A stretch of DNA of 64,000 nt from Ga0077527 sp032128415 (GTDB lineage: Bacteria > Pseudomonadota > Gammaproteobacteria > Burkholderiales > SG8-41): NCBI GenBank assembly GCA_032128415.1, contig JAQBGW010000125.1, positions 24,727 to 88,726 of the forward strand. Reading direction: 5' to 3'. Position 1 is the stretch's first letter. Each line of letters starts with the position of its first letter. Below the pieces are notes generated by a model, which saw nothing but the letters and a program-made list of their open reading frames with translations, did not search any database and was not told where the DNA came from. Positions 26,111 through 34,894 of this stretch are shown here, one piece after another. The position numbers and the translations under genes are program-made.

Positions 26111-27328
26111 ATGGCATTACCCTTGGAAGGCGTCACCGTATTAGACCTGTCCACTGTCATGGCCGGCCCCTACTGCACCATGGTATTGGGCGACATGGGC
26201 GCTTCGGTCATCAAGGTTGAAAATTTCCCCGAAGGCGACGGTTCGCGGCGTTTTGAACCCAAAATCAACGATGAGTCCTATTGTTTTGCCGTGCTCAATC
26301 GCAACAAGAAAAGCATCGGCGTCAACATGAAGGATCCGCGCGGCAAGGAAATTGTCATGAAGCTCGCCGCAAAAGCCGACATCATCACCGAAAACTTCCG
26401 TCCCGGTGTGGTCAAAAAACTGGGCATCGACTACCAGACCATCAGCGCCTTCAACCCCGGCGTCATCTATGCATCCATGTCGGGCTTTGGCCAGACCGGT
26501 CCTTATGGTCACAAAGGCGGCTTCGACATCGTCGCACAGGGTATGTCGGGCATCATGATGATGACCGGCTATCCCGGAGGCCGGCCCGCAAAAGTCGGCA
26601 TCGCCATGAACGACATCTCCAGCGGCGTCACCGCGCTCTACGCAATACTGGGCGCCTACATCGGCAAATTGAAAAGCGGCAAAGGCCAGTACGTCGAAAC
26701 CTCGCTGCTCGAAGCCGGTCTCGCCTGGACCCACTGGGAATCCGGTGCCTATTTCGGCGGCGGTGAAGAACCGACGGCCACCGGTACGCGACACCGCCGC
26801 TCGACACCTTACCAGGCCTACAAGACGCAGGACGGCTACGTTACTGTCGGCGCCAACAACAACAAGCTATGGGCCAATTTTTGCAACATCACCTGCAACA
26901 AACCGGAATGGCTAACCGATCCACGCTTCAAGGATCTGCCTTCGCGCCTGAAAAACATCGAAATCCTGGAACTGGAAATTGAAAAAGTGTTTGCCACGCA
27001 ACCGACAGCACACTGGGTCACCAAACTCGACGAGGCCGCGGTTCCCGGCGGACCGGTCTACACCTATGCACAATCCCTCGCCGACCCGCATATCAAGGCA
27101 CGCAACATGGTCATCGAAATCGACCATCCGAAAATCGGTCGCATGAAATCGCTCGGCCTGCCGGTCAAATCCAGTGGCGAGCTGACTGCCATTCGCCAGC
27201 CGGCGCCATGGCTCGGCCAGCACACCGAGGAAACCGTGCGCAGCCTTGATTACAGGGACGCGGACATTGTCACCTTGTTCGCCGAAGGCGTGCTCTACGA
27301 CAAGTACCGCGCCACGCAACCCGCATGA
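26111..27328 (+). CDS. CaiB/BaiF family (class III) CoA transferase
   Basis: The 405-residue enzyme begins MALPLEGVTVLDLSTVMAGPY, carries NFRPGVVKKLGID near 95-107 and the catalytic Asp168 in MNDISSG. GGAGA precedes the ATG at 26111 and sets the start; the frame extends to 26042 without support. It attaches CoA to an organic acid using another acyl-CoA. It is a separate paralogue of the gene at 7882, with many substitutions, so the substrate differs. It is divergent from a Bug receptor that may supply that acid. Confidence 0.93.
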   Translation: MALPLEGVTVLDLSTVMAGPYCTMVLGDMGASVIKVENFPEGDGSRRFEPKINDESYCFAVLNRNKKSIGVNMKDPRGKEIVMKLAAKADIITENFRPGVVKKLGIDYQTISAFNPGVIYASMSGFGQTGPYGHKGGFDIVAQGMSGIMMMTGYPGGRPAKVGIAMNDISSGVTALYAILGAYIGKLKSGKGQYVETSLLEAGLAWTHWESGAYFGGGEEPTATGTRHRRSTPYQAYKTQDGYVTVGANNNKLWANFCNITCNKPEWLTDPRFKDLPSRLKNIEILELEIEKVFATQPTAHWVTKLDEAAVPGGPVYTYAQSLADPHIKARNMVIEIDHPKIGRMKSLGLPVKSSGELTAIRQPAPWLGQHTEETVRSLDYRDADIVTLFAEGVLYDKYRATQPA

Positions 27329-27386
27329 GGAAGTCTGGGCCATCGGTCGGCCTCAAATACACCGACGGCTCAGTTGTCAGCAGACC

Positions 27387-28007
27387 CTAAGCCGACTCCA
27401 CGGCCAGTGCTTTTTTCACTGCCGGCCGCTCCGCCATGCGTTTGTGGTGATCCTGGACTTTCGGGAAGCGCGCGATATCCAAACTGTCGCCCTCCAGCCA
27501 TCCGGCAACAGTAAACAGGTAAGGATCGCAGATGCTGTAATCCTTGCCCATCACCCACGGCCCGGCAAACATTTCCTGCTCGATCAGTTCAAAACACGCG
27601 CCTACTGTTTCGGGCACCTTGCGCTGCATGTCCTTGATCGCGATAGGATCGTCCGCCCAGCGTTTGCCACGCCGCCTGTGCGCGTGGGCCACATGAACCG
27701 TTGAACACAAATAGCTGTTGAAGGCTTGAACACGGGCGAAAGCAAAGGGATCGCCCAACGGCGCAAGCTGCGCCTGCGGATAACTCTGTGCGAGGTACGC
27801 CAGTATTGCCGGCGTTTCGGTCAGGATGCCGCGATCCGTGATCAGCGCCGGCACCCGTCCTTTTGGATTGATCGCCAGGTAATCCGGTTTGTTCTGGTCG
27901 TGATTGCTGAAATCGAGTCGCACGGCTTCGTGCTGCACACCTATCTCTTCCAGCGTAATGTGCGACGCCAACGCGCAGGTATTCAAGGCATAAAAAAGTT
28001 TCAGCAT
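27387..28007 (-). CDS. Beta-class-like glutathione S-transferase
   Basis: A 206-residue GST. The opening MLKLFYALNTCALASHITLEE places a Cys at position 11 in the NTCALASHI turn, as in bacterial beta-class enzymes, where this Cys forms a mixed disulphide with glutathione. NPKGRVPALITD holds the cis-Pro and LTETPAIL the next glutathione contacts. The C-terminal domain contains KDYSICDPYLFTVAGW. It is convergent with the CoA-transferase gene. Cytoplasmic detoxification or a dehalogenase/reductase-like role are both possible. Confidence 0.9.
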   Translation of the reverse strand: MLKLFYALNTCALASHITLEEIGVQHEAVRLDFSNHDQNKPDYLAINPKGRVPALITDRGILTETPAILAYLAQSYPQAQLAPLGDPFAFARVQAFNSYLCSTVHVAHAHRRRGKRWADDPIAIKDMQRKVPETVGACFELIEQEMFAGPWVMGKDYSICDPYLFTVAGWLEGDSLDIARFPKVQDHHKRMAERPAVKKALAVESA

Positions 28008-28044
28008 GTAATGTTCCTTTGCAGCAAGATCATCAAACCGTTCT

Positions 28045-28749
28045 TCATGGCATCTTGGTCACATCCAAAATTGTCGCTTGTGCCCTCGGCATATCCTTGA
28101 GTATGTCGGATCTATCGTCCATGACGCCTTCCAGCACGCATTGACTTTTGCCGCGAGTGATCGTCAGGCTGCCGGTGATCTTGCCGTCCATCCCGCAGAA
28201 GCGTTCGCGGTCGACGTTGCGAAACAGGAACTTGACGGCACGTCGTCCGTAGTCGATCAGGAACGCGCCCTTGTCCTCATTCAGTGTAACCACCGTTACG
28301 CCGGCAGTATCTTTCCACTGGCTGTAGGCATCGTCGCGAACGATGTGTACTGAACAGGTGCGTGGTTTCCATTTCGAATAATACGCAAAACTCCTCACGC
28401 GCCCGCCGATCAATTCGACGGCTATCCGCGCCTGCCGGTCCTCGGTACCAAGTTGGCAGAACAATTTTTCCAATCTGCCCCGCCTCCCCCGCCGTGCTAC
28501 GGATTTCGGTTTAACTTTGTCCGTTTTGATGCCCAGATGATGCCTGCGGTAGTACTCAACCACCCTGTCCTGCGCTTTGCGCAAGGCTTCAGCTTCGCGT
28601 TTGGTGCGCACGGCGGCGGCCTGCTTCTGGGCCAGCACAGCCTTGGCTGGGACCTGCGGCGACGCCACCGGTAATTTTGCCGATGCCACACCGCTGATGC
28701 AGCACAACAACACTGAAGCAATCAGATGCTGCAAATTATGAGTCATCAT
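28045..28749 (-). CDS. Exported protein of unknown function
   Basis: I do not recognise this 234-residue protein. It has a signal peptide (about 1-24, cleaved after GVASA), a Lys/Arg-rich helical stretch at about 35-85 likely to form a coiled coil, and a beta-rich C-terminal half with several Cys (for example KLFCQLG, RTCSVHIV, RFCGMDG, SQCVLEG) that could form two disulphides in the periplasm. Two adjacent ATGs (28749, 28746) can start it. It is followed by a GST gene 37 bases away. A single-copy accessory protein is possible. Confidence 0.7.
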   Translation of the reverse strand: MMTHNLQHLIASVLLCCISGVASAKLPVASPQVPAKAVLAQKQAAAVRTKREAEALRKAQDRVVEYYRRHHLGIKTDKVKPKSVARRGRRGRLEKLFCQLGTEDRQARIAVELIGGRVRSFAYYSKWKPRTCSVHIVRDDAYSQWKDTAGVTVVTLNEDKGAFLIDYGRRAVKFLFRNVDRERFCGMDGKITGSLTITRGKSQCVLEGVMDDRSDILKDMPRAQATILDVTKMP

Positions 28750-28806
28750 GCGTTGCCGATAGTCGCCTGCGCCGCAACGGCTTCCCTTTTCAAATGATTT
28801 TCAATA

Positions 28807-28856
28807 AAAACCGGCGCAGCTCCCGCCCCGGAGGACGGACGCGCTGCGCCGGTTTT
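28807..28856 (-). terminator. Rho-independent terminator downstream of Bug receptor gene
   Basis: The inverted repeat ACCGGCGCAGC/GCTGCGCCGGT brackets a 22-base loop and is followed on the minus strand by TTTTTATTG. It should end the long minus-strand catabolic run whose last gene is at 28876-29859. Confidence 0.85.
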
Positions 28857-28875
28857 CAAGGATTGCAGACGCTTG

Positions 28876-29859
28876 TTAGTGCGCTACGGCACCAACGTCT
28901 TTAACCACTTTCGCCCAGCGATCGTGCTCTGACTGCCAGAACTTGCGGAAATCCTCAGGCGATTTACTGACAATCGCTGCCGAGCTCGCCGTCCCGAGCA
29001 TCTTGATCACTCTAGCGTCTTTCATTGTCGCGACAATCGCCGGGAACAACCGGTCAACCACGGCGCGCGGCGTACCTTTGGGCACATAAACGCCTTGCCA
29101 CGACCCGACAACGTGATCAGGAAATCCAACTTCCGTCATCGTCGGCGCATCCGGTACAGCGCTCAACCGCTGCGGTGCGACCACTGCCAGCACGCGCAAC
29201 CGACCCAGCCGTATGTACGGCAGCAATGATGCAGAGGTCAGCATCGTCATCGGCACTTCACCCGTGGAAGCAGCCAGAGATGCACCGCTGGCACCACCCT
29301 TGTACGGCACCATCACGATCTTTATACCAGCCTGCTGTTGGAACAATTCAAACGCCAGTCGCGAATTACTGCCCGCGCCGGAAGCCGAAAAATCCAGTGC
29401 TCCCGGACGGGCTTTGGCAAATGCGATTAATTCCTTGACCGACTTCACCGGCAGCGACGGATGAACCACCATCATGCCCGGCACATCGACGACCTGGGTA
29501 ATGCCGATCAGTGTAGCAAGTGGCTTTACCCGGAATTTCGGGAACACCGAGGCATTGATCGCCATCGTGCCGATATTGCCCAGCAGTATCGTATAGCCAT
29601 CGGGCGCCGAATCAGCGGCTACCTCAACGCCAACGTAGCCCGACGCACCGGTCCGGTTGTCGATGACCACCTGTTGACCGATTTCTTTGCCCAGCTTGTC
29701 TTGAATGATGCGGCCGACAAAATCCGAAGCGCCACCGGGCGCGAATGGAACGATCATCCGCACCGGCCGCTCAGGATAGCTGGCAGCCTGCGCCATGCCC
29801 ATGAATGCCGAAACTGCAACCGCCGCAGCGGTAAAAATGAATCGTGGTATTCGTTGCAT
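28876..29859 (-). CDS. Bug/TctC family periplasmic receptor (orphan)
   Basis: This 327-residue binding protein has a signal peptide (about 1-25, ending AQAAS), the PVRMIVPFAPGGASDFVGR loop, DNRTGASGYVGVE and VMVPYKGGASGASLAAS. GAGGAG is 10 bases ahead of the ATG at 29859. It lies downstream of the catabolic run of 31-36 kb on the same strand, 167 bases from the beta-decarboxylating dehydrogenase, so it is the natural candidate receptor for that pathway's substrate. No TctAB is near. Confidence 0.92.
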   Translation of the reverse strand: MQRIPRFIFTAAAVAVSAFMGMAQAASYPERPVRMIVPFAPGGASDFVGRIIQDKLGKEIGQQVVIDNRTGASGYVGVEVAADSAPDGYTILLGNIGTMAINASVFPKFRVKPLATLIGITQVVDVPGMMVVHPSLPVKSVKELIAFAKARPGALDFSASGAGSNSRLAFELFQQQAGIKIVMVPYKGGASGASLAASTGEVPMTMLTSASLLPYIRLGRLRVLAVVAPQRLSAVPDAPTMTEVGFPDHVVGSWQGVYVPKGTPRAVVDRLFPAIVATMKDARVIKMLGTASSAAIVSKSPEDFRKFWQSEHDRWAKVVKDVGAVAH

Positions 29860-30026
29860 AGTAGCATTTCTCCTCTTATTGATTTTCACCCCGCACCCTC
29901 CGGAGCAGCGAATAAATCCAGCCTGTGCATCAACTCCAGAGATATGACCCGAATCGCACCGGAGTGTTTCACCGCATCTTGCGTGCAGTTTGGCTACCTC
30001 CGAGTTTACCGCGTATTGTCAGCACA

Positions 30027-31082
30027 TCAAAGAGCCGCCACAACAGCGTCTCCCATGCTCGCAGTACCAGATTTTCCGCCCAGATCGCCCGTTAAATGTT
30101 TTGCTTCGGCAATCACCTTGTCCATCGCCGCGTCAATCAGCGCCGCAGCCGCTGTCGCCTTGGGATCATTGCGTGTGCGGCCCAGCCATTCAAACAGCAT
30201 CTTGCCCGACATGATCATCGCATAGGGATTAGCAATATTTTTCCCGGCAATATCAGGAGCCGAGCCGTGCGTCGCCTGTGCCATCGCCTGTTTTTCGCCA
30301 ACCACCAGTCCCGGCGCAAGGCCCAGGCCACCGACCAGCCCTGCACCCAGATCAGTCACAATGTCGCCAAACTGATTGGTAGTGACCACCACATCGTACT
30401 GCTGCGGCTTCATCACGGCTTTCATCGCAAAACCATCGATCAGCACTTCTTCAAATTCGACGTCGGGATATTGCGCTGCCATTTTTCGGCATTCCTGCGC
30501 AAACATGCCGCATACCAGCCGGTACACCGGCTCCTTGTGCAGCGCCGTGACCTTCTTGCGCTGGCGTGTGCGCGCGATCTCAAAAGCCTCCCGGGCAACC
30601 CGGCTTGCACCCTTGCGTGTCACCACGCGCATGCCGATGGCGATATCGTCGTTCGGTTGGAATTCTCCGCTACCGGCGAACACCACGCTGCTCGACTGCA
30701 TGCCTTCAGTCGTCTCGCGCAGGAATATGATGTCCACGTTCTTGTGCAACGACGGCAGATTGGGATACGACTTCACCGGCTTCACGTTGGCGTACAACTC
30801 GAATTTCTTGCGCAGCGGCGGATTGATCCAGGTCGGGTCGTTGCGTGGATAAACGTTGTGGCCGATCGGCCCCTGCACCCAGCCATCAACGTGCTGGAGT
30901 GCATCAACCGTGAGCTGCGGCATGGTGTGGCCGTGAGTTTCATGGCCGCGCCTGCCGATCGGCAACGGCTGCCATTCGATCTGCAGTCCGGTTTTTGCGG
31001 CGGCAGCCTTCATTACCTTGACGCATTCGGGCACCACTTCCAGCCCGATATCGTCGCCTTCGAGTATTCCCAGTTTGTACAC
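30027..31082 (-). CDS. Isocitrate/isopropylmalate dehydrogenase family enzyme
   Basis: A 351-residue NAD(P)-dependent beta-decarboxylating dehydrogenase. YKLGILEGDDIGLEVVPE is the N-terminal strand, FLRETTEGMQSSS the substrate loop, TNQFGDIVTDLGAGLVGGLG the metal-binding Asp region and HGSAPDIAGKNIANP the cofactor loop. It oxidises a 2-hydroxy-3-carboxy acid (malate-like) and removes CO2. GTG at 31082 behind AGAGGAGCAGA is the best start. It lies 19 bases downstream of the FMN oxidase gene. Tartrate, isopropylmalate and methylmalate-type acids are all possible substrates; LeuB proper is unlikely so far from leucine genes. Confidence 0.87.
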   Translation of the reverse strand: MYKLGILEGDDIGLEVVPECVKVMKAAAAKTGLQIEWQPLPIGRRGHETHGHTMPQLTVDALQHVDGWVQGPIGHNVYPRNDPTWINPPLRKKFELYANVKPVKSYPNLPSLHKNVDIIFLRETTEGMQSSSVVFAGSGEFQPNDDIAIGMRVVTRKGASRVAREAFEIARTRQRKKVTALHKEPVYRLVCGMFAQECRKMAAQYPDVEFEEVLIDGFAMKAVMKPQQYDVVVTTNQFGDIVTDLGAGLVGGLGLAPGLVVGEKQAMAQATHGSAPDIAGKNIANPYAMIMSGKMLFEWLGRTRNDPKATAAAALIDAAMDKVIAEAKHLTGDLGGKSGTASMGDAVVAAL

Positions 31083-31101
31083 TTCTGCTCCTCTAACGAT
31101 G

Positions 31102-32259
31102 TTATTTGCCGCTCTGCAGCGCTTCATCCAGCAGTGGATAAGCACTGGTTGAGCTGGGTGTACCCAGCACCGGCACTGCCCGTAGCCACCCCGGTCCGAG
31201 TTGCTTGATGGAGGTCACCCCCATCAATCCCATCGCGGTGCGCACTTCGATTTCCATCAATTCCAGCATGCGCGCCACACCCGCTTCCCCGCCGGCTGTC
31301 AGCGCCCAGCCCAGCAGCTTGCCGACGCCGACGGCACGTGCACCCAGGCACAGCGCCTTGACCACGTCGGTGCCGCGCAAAATGCCACCATCGACGACGA
31401 TCTCGGCACGGTTACCTACTGCCTTGACGACTTCCGGCAGCACTTCGATGCTGCCTTGCGCGTGATCGAGCTGCCGTCCGCCGTGATTGGACACGTAAAC
31501 CACATCCGCACCGTGCTCAACAGCCAGCACAGCGTCTTCCGCAGTGGCAATGCCCTTGGCGATCAGCGGCAAGCCGACGCGTTTTTTCATCCACACCAGA
31601 TCTTTCCAGTTGAGACTCGCTTGATAAGACTGATCGCCAAAACCTTCACGCACCGGCAATCCGCTGACCAGATCGCGGTCGCGACGTCCGTAATAGTTGC
31701 GATCCACCGTCACGCACAGCGCACCGTACCCGGCCGCCTTCACCCGGTCGAGCACGCCTTCAATCCAATGGCGATCACCGCGCACGTAGAGCTGGAATAT
31801 CAACGGTTGCTTGACCGCGGCCTGTGCCGCCTCGAGACTGGGCTTGGCCGCAGTAGCGATAAAGGCCGTGGTACCGCGTGCAACAGCAGCGCGCGCCACC
31901 GCCGGTCCGCCTTCGGCATGCACCTTGCCGAGGAACCCGCCCACCGGCGCCGGAAACACCGGGAATGCCATGGCCTGCCCCAACAGCGAGGTGCGCAGAT
32001 CAATCTCACGCACATCAACCAGCACGCGCTGGCGCAAAGCGAGCGCATCGAGACCGGCGCGATTGCGCCGCAAAGTCATTTCGGAATCGGCACCGCCGAC
32101 CAGATGATCCCAGACGGTCGGCGGCAACTTGCGCCACGCCGCCAGCGCAATCTGCTGCAGCGTGTCGAACTGCGGCTCGCGCTGTTTGGGACCGACCTTG
32201 ACCGACCGCAATTTGGCAGTGGCCGGGGTTTTACGTGATTTCCTCTCGCTTACAGCCAT
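31102..32259 (-). CDS. FMN-dependent alpha-hydroxy-acid oxidase/dehydrogenase
   Basis: The 385-residue enzyme has the (beta/alpha)8 FMN fold of glycolate oxidase and lactate dehydrogenase relatives. FPAPVGGFLGKVHAEGGPAVARAA shapes the flavin pocket and QLYVRGDR follows. The catalytic His lies in VSNHGGRQLD with the substrate-binding Arg three residues later, and DGGILRGTDVVKAL binds the phosphate. The first 25 residues are basic and outside the usual fold. It oxidises an L-2-hydroxyacid to the 2-oxoacid. It sits between the lyase/hydratase genes and the dehydrogenase gene and may handle one of their hydroxyacid intermediates. Confidence 0.9.
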   Translation of the reverse strand: MAVSERKSRKTPATAKLRSVKVGPKQREPQFDTLQQIALAAWRKLPPTVWDHLVGGADSEMTLRRNRAGLDALALRQRVLVDVREIDLRTSLLGQAMAFPVFPAPVGGFLGKVHAEGGPAVARAAVARGTTAFIATAAKPSLEAAQAAVKQPLIFQLYVRGDRHWIEGVLDRVKAAGYGALCVTVDRNYYGRRDRDLVSGLPVREGFGDQSYQASLNWKDLVWMKKRVGLPLIAKGIATAEDAVLAVEHGADVVYVSNHGGRQLDHAQGSIEVLPEVVKAVGNRAEIVVDGGILRGTDVVKALCLGARAVGVGKLLGWALTAGGEAGVARMLELMEIEVRTAMGLMGVTSIKQLGPGWLRAVPVLGTPSSTSAYPLLDEALQSGK

Positions 32260-32313
32260 CTCAGATTCTACTTGCCAAGGTTGCGTGCCTAAACGGATAA
32301 ATGATCATTATTT

Positions 32314-32340
32314 GTTTAAAAACAATTAGTTAATAAATAT
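32314..32340. repeat. AT-rich intergenic motif, copy 2
   Basis: GTTTAAAAACAATTAGTTAA between the FMN oxidase start and the lyase stop, nearly the same as the strings at 4036 and 46184. Confidence 0.45.
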
Positions 32341-32348
32341 GCAAAAAA

Positions 32349-33245
32349 TCACCGGTCCAGCAGAAAGCGTTTTTCCCAGGCCTCCACTTCACCCAGTCCC
32401 AGCACCTCGTTGTATTCCTGCAGTGACAACATCCTGCTGCGCACGGCTTTGGTATTGCCCTCACGCTTGAGTACGTCGAAGGCTTCGCGCATGGCATAAC
32501 CGGCGATCGCACGGCCCAATCCGGGAAAAATGGCAATGCGAAATCCGAGTTTCTCAATCTCCGGCACCGTTAATTCACCGAGCTTGCCGCCCCCATCAAT
32601 ATTAACCAGACATGGGGCGCCAGATTCAGCGGTTACCCGTTGCAAGTCTTCGAGTATGGTTGCGCTGTTCTTCAATTCTACGAATACCACATCGGCACCG
32701 GCCTTGCGATAGGCTTGAGCACGGCGGATCGCCTCATCAAGTCCCAGCCCACCCGCAGCATCGGTACGCGCAATGATGATGAAATCCGGATCGCGGCGCG
32801 CGGCGACAGCTGCCTCAATTTTGCCGACATGCTCCGCCATGGCCACCACCGGCCGCGATCCCGGCAGATGCCCGCAGCGCTTGGGCGCCACCTGGTCTTC
32901 AATATGAATGGCGGCGACTCCGGCACTCTCGAATTCGCGCACGGTATTGCGCACGTTCACCGCGTTGCCGTACCCGGTATCGGCATCGCAGATCAACGGG
33001 ATGTCGACGCACGCGGCTGCGCGATGGGCATGCGCGGCAAACAAAGTCAGATCCACCAGACCAACGTCCGGCTGCCCGAGTAACGATGCAGACACGCCGT
33101 TGCCAGTCATATAGACCGCGTCAAAGCCTGCCTGCTCCACCAGGCGCGCGCCGTAGGCATCGTAGATGCCGGGGGCGACGATCATGCCGCCTTCGGTCAG
33201 ACGTTGCCGAAGTTGCCGCCGTGCCGTCAGCTTTTTTTCGTTCAT
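32349..33245 (-). CDS. PEP mutase/isocitrate lyase superfamily C-C lyase (KRCGH type)
   Basis: A 298-residue enzyme with the methylisocitrate lyase plan: APGIYDAYGARLVEQAGFDAVYMTGNG, then DADTGYG (Asp87 and Asp89 bind Mg2+), IEDQ at 115-118 and the catalytic loop PKRCGHLPG with Cys124. Cys in that loop is the general acid of isocitrate, methylisocitrate and dimethylmalate lyases and separates them from PEP mutase and oxaloacetate decarboxylase members. It cleaves a 2-hydroxy-3-alkyl diacid into an oxoacid plus an acid. The ATG at 33245 lies one base behind the preceding gene; 2,3-dimethylmalate lyase is my favoured relative, given the LeuCD-like genes upstream. Confidence 0.88.
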   Translation of the reverse strand: MNEKKLTARRQLRQRLTEGGMIVAPGIYDAYGARLVEQAGFDAVYMTGNGVSASLLGQPDVGLVDLTLFAAHAHRAAACVDIPLICDADTGYGNAVNVRNTVREFESAGVAAIHIEDQVAPKRCGHLPGSRPVVAMAEHVGKIEAAVAARRDPDFIIIARTDAAGGLGLDEAIRRAQAYRKAGADVVFVELKNSATILEDLQRVTAESGAPCLVNIDGGGKLGELTVPEIEKLGFRIAIFPGLGRAIAGYAMREAFDVLKREGNTKAVRSRMLSLQEYNEVLGLGEVEAWEKRFLLDR

Positions 33246-33246
33246 G

Positions 33247-34377
33247 TCACGCTGCTTTTTTAATCTCGAACTTGTATTTCGCCAGCTTTGCATCATCCAG
33301 CGTGACCCCCAGCCCCGGCCCGCCGGGCAGCGCGATGCTGCCTTTGCTCAAATCCAGTTTTTGCGTCACCACATCGTCCTTGGTTTTCAGCGGGCCCACG
33401 CATTCGAGACCGTCGATGACATTCAAAGATGTCGCCGCCATCATGATTTCCGCCATGGTGTTCACTCCCAGGCCGAAACCGTGACCCACCACGCAGCGGA
33501 TGCCCGCTCCTTCCGCCGTGGCAATCATGCGCCGCGCGTTGAGAAATCCACCTTGCTTCATGACTTTGACTTTAACGATATCCGCGGCATTCAGGCGAAT
33601 GATATTAATCAGGCTGGCATGATCCAGCACGGATTCATCGGCCATGATCGGCACACCCACGGCATTGGCGGCCTTGCGCACCCGCGCCATGCCGGCAATA
33701 TCGTCGGCCGGCACCGGCTGCTCGAACAACTGCAGATTGTATGGCGCCATCAATTTTGCCAACTCGATGGACGTATCGGCGTCATAACCGGCGTTGGCAT
33801 CAATGCGGATATTGAATTCAGGACCAACGGCTTCGCGCACGGCTTTCACCCGATCACGATCGGCCTTGATGTCACCACCCACCTTGATTTTGCAGGAACG
33901 AAAACCCTGCTTCTGCCAGGTCAGCGTTTCCTTGGCTGCGTCGTCCGGCGACTGGATGCCGATCCAGGCATTGAACATGAGGCGATCTTTCATCGCACCG
34001 CCGAGATAAGTGTGTACCGGCATACCGGCCACCCGTGCCGACAAGTCTACGCAGGCCATCTCGATCGTTGCTTTTGCATCCAGAAAATCCGTCGCGATCG
34101 ATTCGAGCTTCGCCATGACGCGATGCACATTGGTCGGATCCATGCCCATGACTGCCGGGGCGAGTTTCGACTGAATCATGGTCAGGGATTCCTCGATGCC
34201 TTCCTTCGAATACCCCGGCGTCGGGTCGATGTTGCCGTAGCCTATGGCGCCGCCGGTGGCAGTGATGCGCACGATGGCGCTTTTCACCACGGATTTCGAC
34301 AAATAGGCGTTTTTGAACTCCATCACCAGCGGCATCGCTACGCCAAACACTTCGATGCGTTCAATCTTGAGATTCAT
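33247..34377 (-). CDS. Muconate-lactonizing-type enolase-superfamily enzyme
   Basis: The 376-residue enzyme has a capping domain and a barrel with CKIKVGG (first Lys pair), metal ligands in IDAN, FEQP and ADES, and a second acid/base Lys in KVKVMKQGG. That residue set is the MLE subgroup (cycloisomerases, epimerases, o-succinylbenzoate synthase), in contrast to the tartrate-dehydratase type at 2858. The ATG at 34377 overlaps the stop of the LeuD-like gene (ATGA) and the stop is one base from the lyase start, so the three enzymes are made in step. It probably isomerises or dehydrates the acid before hydration or cleavage. Confidence 0.88.
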   Translation of the reverse strand: MNLKIERIEVFGVAMPLVMEFKNAYLSKSVVKSAIVRITATGGAIGYGNIDPTPGYSKEGIEESLTMIQSKLAPAVMGMDPTNVHRVMAKLESIATDFLDAKATIEMACVDLSARVAGMPVHTYLGGAMKDRLMFNAWIGIQSPDDAAKETLTWQKQGFRSCKIKVGGDIKADRDRVKAVREAVGPEFNIRIDANAGYDADTSIELAKLMAPYNLQLFEQPVPADDIAGMARVRKAANAVGVPIMADESVLDHASLINIIRLNAADIVKVKVMKQGGFLNARRMIATAEGAGIRCVVGHGFGLGVNTMAEIMMAATSLNVIDGLECVGPLKTKDDVVTQKLDLSKGSIALPGGPGLGVTLDDAKLAKYKFEIKKAA

Positions 34378-34886
34378 GATGCCTGCCCTCTCAGATTCCA
34401 ATCAGGATATTTTTGCAGGAACGGAATCAGCCCGCCCGCTTCCAGTAGTGCCTGCACCGCAGCTGGCAACGGCGGCACAGCGTGAGTAATATGACGCGCG
34501 GCCACTACAACGCGACCCGCGATCAAGTCGATCTCAATGACATCTCCACCAGCAATTCCCGCGATGTCACACTCGATCACCGGCATGCCGTTGTTGATTG
34601 CGTTGCGGAAAAATTGCCGCCCGAACGACGGCGCAACTATGGCCGCGACGCCCATCTGATGCATCACATGCACCGCCTGTTCACGTGAAGAATTAATACC
34701 GAAATTTTTTCCCGCAACAATGACATCGCCCTTTTTGAAACTCTGCGCAAAATCCGGCGCCAGTTGCTCGAACGCATGCTGCGCCATGTACGCCGTGTCT
34801 TTGCCTGGAAGGTATTTGGTAGAACAGTGGATATCGGTGCTGATTTCATCGCCCAGTACCCGGGCACTGCCTTTGATGATTTTCAT
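34374..34886 (-). CDS. Aconitase-family hydro-lyase small subunit (LeuD/DmdB-like)
   Basis: A 170-residue swivel domain: GDEISTDIHCSTKYLPG at the start, then VAGKNFGINSSREQAVHVMHQMGVAAIVAPSFGRQFFRNAINNGMPV. The family motif is usually FGCGSSREHA; here the CG pair is IN and His is Gln. LeuD, homoaconitase and dimethylmaleate hydratase small subunits are possible homologues. AGGA sits 6 bases before the ATG at 34886, inside the stop region of the large-subunit gene 8 bases upstream. It pairs with that subunit to hydrate a C=C diacid. Confidence 0.87.
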   Translation of the reverse strand: MKIIKGSARVLGDEISTDIHCSTKYLPGKDTAYMAQHAFEQLAPDFAQSFKKGDVIVAGKNFGINSSREQAVHVMHQMGVAAIVAPSFGRQFFRNAINNGMPVIECDIAGIAGGDVIEIDLIAGRVVVAARHITHAVPPLPAAVQALLEAGGLIPFLQKYPDWNLRGQAS

Positions 34887-34894
34887 AGCCATTC

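Noticed and set aside
30096..31208. 370-residue plus-strand ORF over the dehydrogenase gene
   Set aside because: Antisense shadow; no motif and atypical composition.
33166..34485. 439-residue plus-strand ORF over the MLE-type gene
   Set aside because: Antisense shadow of a well-motifed enzyme; composition dominated by His, Arg and Gly.
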